Assembly: GCF_008806595.1 (NCBI RefSeq)
Contig: NZ_VZRB01000001.1
Span: 124,001-188,000, forward strand
Length of the DNA stretch: 64,000 bases
Source: Streptomyces luteolifulvus
GTDB taxonomy: Bacteria > Actinomycetota > Actinomycetes > Streptomycetales > Streptomycetaceae
Direction of reading: 5' to 3'
Position numbers and translations under genes: made by a program
The notes under the pieces: model-generated
Told to the model about the DNA's origin: nothing
The model's input: only the letters and a program-made list of their open reading frames with translations
Databases searched by the model: none
Shown: one piece after another, positions 35,101-42,126 of the stretch
Numbering within the stretch: position 1 is the first letter of the stretch
Layout of the letters: each line of letters opens with the position of its first letter

Positions 35101-35905
35101 CCGCCGTACGATCCCGCTCGCCGTCTCCGCCCTGGACCGTCTGGTGTCCGCGGCCGACTACGAGGACTTCGCCCGCTCCCGCGCCGGCATCGGCCGGGCC
35201 GCCGCACGCGAACTCTTCGACGGACGGCGGCGCGTGCTCCATGTGACGGTCGCGGGCGCGGACGACGTCCCGATCGCCGCCGACGGCGAGAACTCAGCCA
35301 CGCTGCGCGCCCTGCGCGGTGCGCTGGCCGAGTACGGCGACCCCGGCCTGCCGGTCCGCGTGGACGTGCGCGAACTGGTCCTGCTGCTCGTCGCCGCCAA
35401 GGTGAAGGTCGCCCCCGACCACGCCTGGGAGAGCGTCGAACCACGGCTGCGCCAGGCCCTGTTGCGCCGGCTCGGCTTCGCGGGGCGGGAGCTGGCACAG
35501 CCCGCCCGCCTCTCCGAACTCCTCGCCACGGCCCACACGGTGCCCGGCGTCGACTACGTCGACGTCGACGTCTTCACCGGCGTCCCCGCGTCCGCCACCC
35601 CGGACGAGCTGACCCAGTTGCTCACCCGCCCCGGTGCACCGAAGGCATCGGTGCCGGCGCACCCGGCGGCGTACGACGAGAAGGTCCACACCGTCCGTGC
35701 GAGGAACGGCGAGACCCTCACCTCGGTCTGCGCCCGGTACGGCATCCCGCTCGCCGAACTCCTGCGCCTCAACCCCGACATCACCGACACCCGTCGCCTG
35801 GCCAAGGGCCGTTCGGTGTTCGTCTTCCGCGGCATCCGCCCGGCCCAGCTGGCCCTGCTGTCGCCGCGGGCCGCGGACACCCTGATTCTGACGGAGGTCA
35901 ACTGA
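32120..35905 (+). CDS. Baseplate J-like wedge protein 2 with C-terminal LysM domain
   Basis: A 1261-residue second J-type baseplate protein (Afp12-like). Its N-terminus carries a small cysteine cluster (DDCGCGGACRGGHDE), then LDYRVGEYGDFRAALLDRLA and IGLLDAAAVLGDLLTFHSER. The middle contains long beta-rich insertions and a Thr/Ala-rich linker. FGDGVHGARLPSGHDNVHA and VSAADYEDFARSRAGIGRA mark the J core. The last 60 residues hold a LysM-like domain (VRARNGETLTSVCARYGIPL, LLRLNPDITDTRRLAKG). The stop overlaps the next start by 1 nt (TGATG). Confidence 0.88.
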   Translation: MTATDALTDDCGCGGACRGGHDERLAPAPPHNPPGRTALDYRVGEYGDFRAALLDRLASPAYPALNRLTVRTPDDPAIGLLDAAAVLGDLLTFHSERIADEAYIRTANEHRSLVLLGRLVGHRPRPGVAAATHLAYALERDPRAETLPVLIPRGARSHSVPASADEQSLTFETGRDLTARWDWNELKVRRRRPSLVTPEDLERRSELFVEGTANSLRTGDQLLFVFGEQAGGERKLLPVAGARIDRDDEITAISLPRSAPPTLKELVDEVRRWTAEPAVPGEPGEEPLTPEVPNPRPVSRLIEDFDDQVLEPLRTDLDAIRTPERLAARLAEPVARLGEAQVLATPYEDVAAWFEQLEAVLAELAERALELAPAQPTDTVTAKAATATTATTPDPRTAAFQALSTVLPALRASAPAPRGGTRAQRPGSDTARLLTALDPGLGSLYPAWRRAAAPGTPQLLRELLALRVTAAPFGATAPLKPVQDDRGRVIRTADWPLTGAVLVSMRVVYDTAGKVPVRAEFQYVEGSSSDQRAENLPVAQQVSFPLGSGQVDLSTRAGQDRDLSRLIRRPDDSEEPGVIARLRDGLPDSTLFVSRPDEDGVVHVSVRNGTAQEIPLRPGANEQFTHGEYEVSLRYTVGSTEPNVEVVLASKPEPVNRRVLQLDTVHTGITVGSWVAVQRPAKGGDGIPGDARLAFVTTQVVAARTAAYSNYGITGRGTELTLAEPWLDEFDVLLSHVRDTTVHAAGEPLRLADEPLGEDVHGNEIELAELYDGLRPGRTLVVTGERSDIPGAVTATEVVTIAAADPAVDARLPGDHVHTRLTLTADLAHRYRRDSVRILGNVVETTHGESREEAIGSGDSDRTSQTFALWQSPLTWLADDNPLGATPVLEIRVDGVLWHEVDSLAGRGPRERIYITGTTGDGRTTVTFGDGVHGARLPSGHDNVHARYRFGTGRAANVPADRITQPLTRPLGVMSVTNPRPAMGGSDADGPALTRRTIPLAVSALDRLVSAADYEDFARSRAGIGRAAARELFDGRRRVLHVTVAGADDVPIAADGENSATLRALRGALAEYGDPGLPVRVDVRELVLLLVAAKVKVAPDHAWESVEPRLRQALLRRLGFAGRELAQPARLSELLATAHTVPGVDYVDVDVFTGVPASATPDELTQLLTRPGAPKASVPAHPAAYDEKVHTVRARNGETLTSVCARYGIPLAELLRLNPDITDTRRLAKGRSVFVFRGIRPAQLALLSPRAADTLILTEVN

Positions 35906-38082
35906 TGGCCGCGCATTCGACGGACGTCCCGTTCGAGACGACCGCCCCGGCCACGACCCGGGAACCCGACGGACTCGCCGCGCTGCTGCCCCGCTGGCAC
36001 CTCCTGCGCGACGCCGAGGAGGGCGAACCGCTGCGCGCGCTGCTCGCGGTGATCGCCGAACAGCTCGACCGGGTCCGCGACGGCGTCGATCAGGGCTACG
36101 AGGACCTGTTCGTGGAGACGGCGGCGCCCTGGGTGCTGCCGTATCTCGGCGACCTCGTCGGCTACCGCACCCTGCCCGGCTATGAACGCGTCCTCACCAC
36201 CGGCCTGCACGACGGGGGCCGTTCCGCGCTCGCCGAGGCGATCGCGCCGCGCGCCGACGTCGCGGCGACCGTCGCCAACCGCCGCCGCAAGGGCACCCTG
36301 CATCTGCTGGAGGAGCTGTCCGATCAGGTCGCGGGCCGGCCCGCGCGGGCGGTCGAGCTGTCCCGCCTGGTCGCCCACACCCAGCCGGTGAAGCTCTACC
36401 GGGACACCGGAAGGGGCCGGCTCCTCGACCTCCGGGACGGCTCGGCGCTCGCGCTCGCGGGCGGACCCTTCGACACCACGGCCCGCACGGTCGACGTCCG
36501 CCGCGCCGACTCCACGAAGACGCAAGGAGGCTGGACCCCGGCCGGAGTCGGACTCTTCGTCTGGCGCCTGAAGGCCTACTCGCTGACGTCGTCACCGGCG
36601 TACTGCATCGACCGCGCCCGCAACCTCTACACCTTCTCCATCCTCGGCAACGACACCCCGCTGGTCACCAGGCCGGTCCCGGAGCCGTCGCCCACACACC
36701 TCACCGCGGTCGACAACGTCCCGGCGTTCATCACCCGCCGTCTGCTCCACGACCGGCTGCTGGACTACTACGGCCCGGGCAAGAGCTTCGTCATCCGCCG
36801 TGACGGCGAGGACCGGCCCGTACCGCCGTCCGACATCGTGGTCGCCGACCTCTCCGACTGGCGCTACCGCCCCAAGCGGGGCCAGGTGGCCGTCGACCCC
36901 GAGCTCGGGCGGATCGCGTTCGGCTCCCGGTCGGCGCCCCGGCAGGGCGTGTGGGTGGACCACCACTACGCGTTCGGCGCCGACATGGGCGGCGGCGAGT
37001 ACCCGCGCGAGGACCGCGGGCCCCGCCCCGACGCGGTCTTCTACCGGGTCGGCCCCGGACAGCCGTACCGGCAGATCATGGACGCCTACCGGGCCTGGCA
37101 GCACGACCGCCGGGCCGACCGGACCGGGCCCGAGGGCATCATCGAGATCACCCACAGCGGCGCCTACCAGGAGCAGCTGGACTTCGACCTCGACCCGGGC
37201 GACCGGCTGGAGGTGCGGGCGGCGGAGGGCACCCGGCCGGTGATCCGGCTGCTCGACTGGTACAGCAACCGGCCCGACGCCCTCAACATCCGTGCGGTGG
37301 CTGACGACTGCTCCCCGCACGAGCGGCCCCGGATCGTCCTCGACGGGCTGCTGATCGCCGGGCGCGGCATCAACGTCACCGGCCCGATGGGCGCCGTCGT
37401 CGTCCGGCACAGCACCCTCGTGCCCGGCTGGTCCCTGGAGCCCGAGTGCGCACCGCACTCGCCGGACGAGCCCAGCATCGTCCTGGAGCGCACCACCGCC
37501 TGCCTCCAGATCGAGCACAGCATCCTCGGCACCATCGAGGTCATCGGCGACGAGGTGAGCGAGGAGCCGCTCGACATCCATCTGCGCGACAGCGTCCTCG
37601 ACGCGACCGGCCATGACCGCGAGGCCCTGTCCGCACCGGACTGCCGCCACGCCCACGCCGTGCTCCATCTGCACCGGACGACGGTGATCGGCGAGGTGCA
37701 CACGCACGCGGTGAAGATCGCCGAGAACTCCGTGTTCACCGGGCGCCTCCAGGTGGCCCGGCGCGGCATCGGCTGTCTGCGCTTCTGCTACGTCCCCGCC
37801 GGCTCGCGCACCCCGCGCCGCCACCGCTGCCAGCCCGACCTGGCCGGACCCGGACGGGCCTTCGCGGTACGGCCGCTGTTCGCCGCGGAGCGCTACGGGA
37901 CGCCCTGGTACGGGCAGTTGGCGGACCGCTGCGCCGAGGAGATCCGGCGCGGCGCCGACGACGGGGCCGAACTCGGCGCCTTCCACGACCTGTACCGCCC
38001 GCAGCGCGAGGACGGCCTGCGGGCACGGCTCGCGGAGTACACACCCGCGGGCACGGACGCCGGGATCTTCTTCGTGACATGA
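35905..38082 (+). CDS. Tail protein I-like baseplate protein with beta-helix region
   Basis: A 725-residue protein. The N-terminal 200 residues match phage tail protein I: LLPRWHLLRDAEEGEPLRAL, VETAAPWVLPYLGDLVGYRT and ATVANRRRKGTLHLLEELSD. The C-terminal 250 residues have a right-handed beta-helix rhythm (ERPRIVLDGLLIAGRGINVT, CLQIEHSILGTIEVIG, HLHRTTVIGEVHTHAVKIAE). Such an arm could carry the role of a fibre base, since no separate tail-fibre gene is present in this locus. Cysteines are frequent near the end. The start ATG overlaps the preceding stop. Confidence 0.82.
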   Translation: MAAHSTDVPFETTAPATTREPDGLAALLPRWHLLRDAEEGEPLRALLAVIAEQLDRVRDGVDQGYEDLFVETAAPWVLPYLGDLVGYRTLPGYERVLTTGLHDGGRSALAEAIAPRADVAATVANRRRKGTLHLLEELSDQVAGRPARAVELSRLVAHTQPVKLYRDTGRGRLLDLRDGSALALAGGPFDTTARTVDVRRADSTKTQGGWTPAGVGLFVWRLKAYSLTSSPAYCIDRARNLYTFSILGNDTPLVTRPVPEPSPTHLTAVDNVPAFITRRLLHDRLLDYYGPGKSFVIRRDGEDRPVPPSDIVVADLSDWRYRPKRGQVAVDPELGRIAFGSRSAPRQGVWVDHHYAFGADMGGGEYPREDRGPRPDAVFYRVGPGQPYRQIMDAYRAWQHDRRADRTGPEGIIEITHSGAYQEQLDFDLDPGDRLEVRAAEGTRPVIRLLDWYSNRPDALNIRAVADDCSPHERPRIVLDGLLIAGRGINVTGPMGAVVVRHSTLVPGWSLEPECAPHSPDEPSIVLERTTACLQIEHSILGTIEVIGDEVSEEPLDIHLRDSVLDATGHDREALSAPDCRHAHAVLHLHRTTVIGEVHTHAVKIAENSVFTGRLQVARRGIGCLRFCYVPAGSRTPRRHRCQPDLAGPGRAFAVRPLFAAERYGTPWYGQLADRCAEEIRRGADDGAELGAFHDLYRPQREDGLRARLAEYTPAGTDAGIFFVT

Positions 38083-38160
38083 GCCGTCCCCGGGCCTTCC
38101 GGGCCGCACCCACCGATGACTTCGCGAACCGCACAATCCTGAACCAGGGGGACCCCCTTC

Positions 38161-39738
38161 ATGCACGCTGACCTCTCCCGCTCCACTTTCCGCCCGGAGC
38201 GGCACTACTCCGCGGTCATCGCCCAGCAGGGCCGCGTCCAGCTCGACGCCGACGCCAACGAACACACCGCGATCCAGCTCCACCACGCCCGCACCCTCGC
38301 CGCCGACCTGATCGGACCGCACGGCGGACCGGTCGACGCGGCCGGCTTCCGCATCGACTACGTGGGCGGCAAGCACGACATCGACACCCTGTACATCCAC
38401 GGTGGCCGCTACTACGTCGACGGCATCCTGTGCGACGCCGACCGCCCGGCCCCCGGCATCCCGGTGCCCGACGAGGACACCGAGGACACCAAGGACGCCG
38501 CGGACTCCACGGAGCAGGAGACCGCGGCCCCGCCCGCGTTCTGGACCTACTGGGACCAGCCCGACGGCTTCCGCGACCCGGAGAAGCCCGGCGACCGGCT
38601 GCCCTCGCCCGCCCAGACGCCCTTCGTGGTCTATCTGAAGGTGTGGGAGCGCTCGGTCACCGCGGCCGAGGACCCGGCCCTGCGCGAGGTCGCCCTCGGG
38701 GCGGCCCTGCCGGACACCGCCGCCCGGGTCAAGGTCGTCTGGCAGGTGCTGCCGCTCTCCCTCGCCGAGCTGGCGATCGAGGAGCCCGAGCCGTCCAAGG
38801 ACGTCGTCCGCGCGGCGTTCGAGCGCTGGGCCAGGGGCCGCGCCGCACCCTCCGCCCGGCTCGCCGCCCGCAGCGAGCGGCCCGACCACGCCGACGAGGA
38901 CCCGTGCCTGGTCAAGCCGGACGCCCGCTACCGCGGCCCGGAGAACCAGCTGTACCGCGTCGAGGTCCACGCCGGCGGCGCGGCGAAGGACGCCACCTTC
39001 AAGTGGTCCCGCGAGAACGGCTCGGTGGTCTTCCCCGTCGACGAACTCGACGGCACCTGGGTGCAGTTGGCCTCCCTCGGCCAGGACGACAAGCTGGACC
39101 TGGACGTCGGCGACCTCGTCGAGTTCACCGACACCGCCTACGCCTCCCGGCTCGAACCCCTGCCGCTCCTGCGGGTCGAGGAACTGGACCTGCCGGGCCG
39201 CCGCGTCCGGCTGTCCGCCGAACCGGCGCCGGGCGTCGGCCGGCTGCCGCACCTCCACCCCTTCCTGCGCCGCTGGGACCACCACGAGGGCCCGAAGCGC
39301 AAGGGACGCACCACCGCGCTGAAGGGCGGCGCCGTCCCCGTCGCGGAGGGGGAGTGGCTGCCCCTGGAGGACGGGGTCGAGGTGTACTTCGCCACGGGCG
39401 GCACCTACCGCACCGGTGACCACTGGATCATCCCCGCCCGCACCGCCACCGGAAGTGTCGAGTGGCCCGCCGACCCGGCCCGCCGCCCCCTGCTCCGGGC
39501 GCCCTCGGGCATCGCCCGCCACTTCGCCCCGCTGGCCCTGGTCAAGGGCGAGGGCGGCGCCGTCGACCTGCGGCTCGGCTTCGCCCCGCGGGCCGGCAGC
39601 ATCCCGGCGGCCGACGAGGCGACGCTCGCAGCGGAGGAGCAGGCCCGCCGGCAGGAGCAGGAGGCGGAGGCGGACCCGTCCGGCGGCCGCTCGCAGACGA
39701 CAGCGGCCGCGGAGGCCGCCGTGGAAGGAGACGAGTGA
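38161..39738 (+). CDS. DUF6519 family CIS-associated protein
   Basis: A 525-residue protein beginning MHADLSRSTFRPERHYSAVI and QGRVQLDADANEH, the signature start of the DUF6519 family that I associate with phage-tail-like loci. It is mostly beta-structured, with YVDGILCDADRP, FVVYLKVWERSVTA, YRVEVHAGGAAKDATFKWSR and VEVYFATGGTYRTGDHW. The last 50 residues are an acidic Ala/Glu/Gln tail. It lies 78 bp after the tail-protein-I gene and overlaps the amidase start by 1 nt. Probably a baseplate-surface component; the exact role is unknown. Confidence 0.8.
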   Translation: MHADLSRSTFRPERHYSAVIAQQGRVQLDADANEHTAIQLHHARTLAADLIGPHGGPVDAAGFRIDYVGGKHDIDTLYIHGGRYYVDGILCDADRPAPGIPVPDEDTEDTKDAADSTEQETAAPPAFWTYWDQPDGFRDPEKPGDRLPSPAQTPFVVYLKVWERSVTAAEDPALREVALGAALPDTAARVKVVWQVLPLSLAELAIEEPEPSKDVVRAAFERWARGRAAPSARLAARSERPDHADEDPCLVKPDARYRGPENQLYRVEVHAGGAAKDATFKWSRENGSVVFPVDELDGTWVQLASLGQDDKLDLDVGDLVEFTDTAYASRLEPLPLLRVEELDLPGRRVRLSAEPAPGVGRLPHLHPFLRRWDHHEGPKRKGRTTALKGGAVPVAEGEWLPLEDGVEVYFATGGTYRTGDHWIIPARTATGSVEWPADPARRPLLRAPSGIARHFAPLALVKGEGGAVDLRLGFAPRAGSIPAADEATLAAEEQARRQEQEAEADPSGGRSQTTAAAEAAVEGDE

Positions 39739-40616
39739 TGGCGACGCCGCTCAGCGCGTCCAAGTTGGTGGCGATCCTGCGCGCGGAGGGCCTCACGGTC
39801 CACGAGGTGCGCAACTGGCGCACCCACAACCGCAACACCAAGGGCCCCTGGGGGCCGGTCAACGGCGTGATGATCCACCACACCGTCACCTCCGGCACCG
39901 AAGCCTCGGTGAACATCTGCTACAACGGCTACTCCGGGCTGCCGGGACCGCTGTGCCACGGCGTCATCGACAAGAAGGGCCATGTCCACCTCGTCGGCAA
40001 CGGCCGTGCCAACCACGCCGGGCTCGGTGACAGCGACGTCCTGCGCGCCGTCGTCAACGAGACGGGGCTGCCGCACGACAACGAGGCCGACGCCGACGGC
40101 AACCGGCACTTCTACGGCTTCGAGTGCGTCAACCTCGGCAACGGCAGGGACCCCTGGCCCGAGGTGCAGAAGGAGGCCATCGAGAAGGTCGCCGCCGCGA
40201 TCTGCCGCCACCACGGCTGGAGCGAGCGCTCGGTGATCGGCCACAAGGAGTGGCAGCCGGGCAAGCAGGACCCGCGGGGCTTCACCATGGACGGCATGCG
40301 CCGGCGCATAGCCGACCGGCTGGACGGAAAGGCCCCCAAGCCGGATCCGAGGCCCGACCCGAAGCCGGCGCACGCCCCGTTCCCGGGCAGCGGCTTCTTC
40401 CACATCGGCCAGAAGTCCCGGGTCATCACCGCCATGGGCCGCCGCCTGGTGGCCGAGGGCTGCGGCCGCTACGAGGAGGGGCCGAGCCCCGAGTGGACCG
40501 AGGCCGACCGCCGCTCCTACGCCGCCTGGCAGACCAAGCTCGGCTTCAGGGGCAAGGACGCCGACGGCATCCCGGGCAAGTCCAGCTGGGACAAGCTGAA
40601 GGTGCCGGCGACCTGA
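39738..40616 (+). CDS. N-acetylmuramoyl-L-alanine amidase with peptidoglycan-binding domain
   Basis: A 292-residue protein with an amidase_2/PGRP-type domain (residues about 25-195). Zinc-site candidates lie in VMIHHTVTSG (HH), ANHAGLGDS and the late GHKEWQPGKQDP. A C-terminal peptidoglycan-binding domain (about 215-290) has YAAWQTKLGFRGKDADGIPG. It should cleave the amide bond between muramic acid and L-Ala. There is no signal peptide, so delivery would need cell lysis or the CIS itself. It is the last gene of the CIS operon and is translationally coupled to the DUF6519 gene. It may be an endolysin-like release or penetration factor. Confidence 0.87.
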   Translation: MATPLSASKLVAILRAEGLTVHEVRNWRTHNRNTKGPWGPVNGVMIHHTVTSGTEASVNICYNGYSGLPGPLCHGVIDKKGHVHLVGNGRANHAGLGDSDVLRAVVNETGLPHDNEADADGNRHFYGFECVNLGNGRDPWPEVQKEAIEKVAAAICRHHGWSERSVIGHKEWQPGKQDPRGFTMDGMRRRIADRLDGKAPKPDPRPDPKPAHAPFPGSGFFHIGQKSRVITAMGRRLVAEGCGRYEEGPSPEWTEADRRSYAAWQTKLGFRGKDADGIPGKSSWDKLKVPAT

Positions 40617-40677
40617 CCCGGGTCGGTCCGAAACCTACCGCCTGCCGGGCGACGTCCGACAGGCCCTACTGCCCCTA

Positions 40678-42126
40678 CTACCCCGCTGCCCGCGCCTGTG
40701 GCGAGGGCAGCGGGGGCAGTGCCGTCCCGTACACCCACGCGTCGAAGAGGTCGTCCAGCGGCTCGGCCGCGAACCGGGCCGCATGCGCGGTGAACGTCGC
40801 CGTGGTGACGGAGCCGCCCCGGTGCAGCCCCGCCCAGGCGCGCAGCATACGGAAGAACGCCTCGTCGCCCATCGCGCAGCGCAGGGCGTGCACGGTGAGT
40901 CCGCCGCGCTCGTAGAGCCGGTCGTCGAACATCGACTTCCGGCCGGGATCGGCCAGCCGCAGGTCCTGCGGCTGGCCGGACAGCAACCGGTGTGCGGCGG
41001 TGGCGAGTTGCTGTGCGCTCCGCCCGCCCGAGCGCTCCGACCACAGCCACTCGGCGTACTTCGCGAAACCCTCGTTCAGCCAGATGTGCCGCCAGTCGGC
41101 GATGGACACGCTGTTGCCGAACCACTGGTGCGCCAGCTCGTGCGCCACCAGACGCTCCGAACCCCTCGCCCCGTCCACATGGTTGGCGCCGAACAGCGAC
41201 AACCCCTGGGCCTCCACAGGGACATCGAGCTCCTCCTCGGTCACCACGACGGCGTACTCGTCGAACGGGTACGGCCCGAAGAGCTGCTGGAAGAGGTGCA
41301 TCATCCCCGGCTGCCGCGCGAAGTCCCGCGAGAACTCGGGCAGCAGGTGCGCCGGAATGTGCCCGTGCTGCGGAACCCCGCCGAGCCCCGGGTCGCCGAG
41401 CAGCACCGTCTCGTACTTCCCGATCGACAGACCCACCAGATAGCTGGACGTGGGCGCCGACTGTTCGTACACCCACGTGGTCGTCGACGCCCTGGTGGTC
41501 CGGGTCAGCAGCCGCCCGCCCGCCACCACCGCGTAGGCGGACGGCGTCGTGATCGAGATCTGGTACGACGCCTTGTCCCCGGGCCGGTCGTTGCACGGGT
41601 ACCAGGACGGCGCCCCGACCGGCTGGCTCGCCACCAGCGCCCCGTCCCCCAGCTCCTCCCAGCCGAGCCCGCCCCAGGGGCTGGCGATCGGCTTGGGGTT
41701 GCCCGACCAGTGCACCTCCACGGTGAACGCGGCCCCGGCCCGCAGCGGTTTCGCGGGCCGGACGCGCAGCTTGCCGCCCCGGTGGGTGTAGTGCGGCTGC
41801 CGGCCGTCCACCCTGACCCGGCCGATCTTGAAGTCGGCCAGGTTGAGCTGGAACTCGGTGAGCGACGACCGGCCCGCGATGGCGTTGATCCGGGCCGTCC
41901 CCGACAGACGGTTCGGGCCCGGGCGGTAGTCCAGCACGAGCTCGTAGCGGTGCACCCGGTAGCGGGGATCACCATTGGCCGGGAAGTACGGGTCCGCACC
42001 CACGGACTGCTGAACTGCCACTGCTGCGTCTGCTCCCTGCGCTGTGCTCGTACGTCGTGCCGGATCGCGAAGAAACGCATCGTCCCCGGGACCCGGCCGA
42101 GCCGCGCTCACTTCCGGGAACGCCAT
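40678..42126 (-). CDS. M1 family zinc aminopeptidase
   Basis: A 482-residue M1 metallopeptidase that removes N-terminal residues from peptides. The zinc motif HELAH spans 329-333, with the third ligand E352 in WLNEGFAKY. The substrate-side motif is degenerate (EAQGLSLFGANH rather than GAMEN). The protein is shorter than classical PepN and lacks its long C-terminal helical domain. The first 40 residues look disordered, with no clear signal peptide. Its start lies 19 nt inside the upstream NRPS gene, so the two are co-translated. That suggests processing of the NRPS product or of peptides at the membrane. Confidence 0.85.
   Translation of the reverse strand: MAFPEVSAARPGPGDDAFLRDPARRTSTAQGADAAVAVQQSVGADPYFPANGDPRYRVHRYELVLDYRPGPNRLSGTARINAIAGRSSLTEFQLNLADFKIGRVRVDGRQPHYTHRGGKLRVRPAKPLRAGAAFTVEVHWSGNPKPIASPWGGLGWEELGDGALVASQPVGAPSWYPCNDRPGDKASYQISITTPSAYAVVAGGRLLTRTTRASTTTWVYEQSAPTSSYLVGLSIGKYETVLLGDPGLGGVPQHGHIPAHLLPEFSRDFARQPGMMHLFQQLFGPYPFDEYAVVVTEEELDVPVEAQGLSLFGANHVDGARGSERLVAHELAHQWFGNSVSIADWRHIWLNEGFAKYAEWLWSERSGGRSAQQLATAAHRLLSGQPQDLRLADPGRKSMFDDRLYERGGLTVHALRCAMGDEAFFRMLRAWAGLHRGGSVTTATFTAHAARFAAEPLDDLFDAWVYGTALPPLPSPQARAAG

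Noticed and set aside
10593..40616. Interpretation as a prophage or R-type pyocin
   Set aside because: No capsid, terminase, portal, integrase or lysogeny genes. The DUF4255 cap, Pvc15-type ATPase and DUF4157 protein are eCIS hallmarks.
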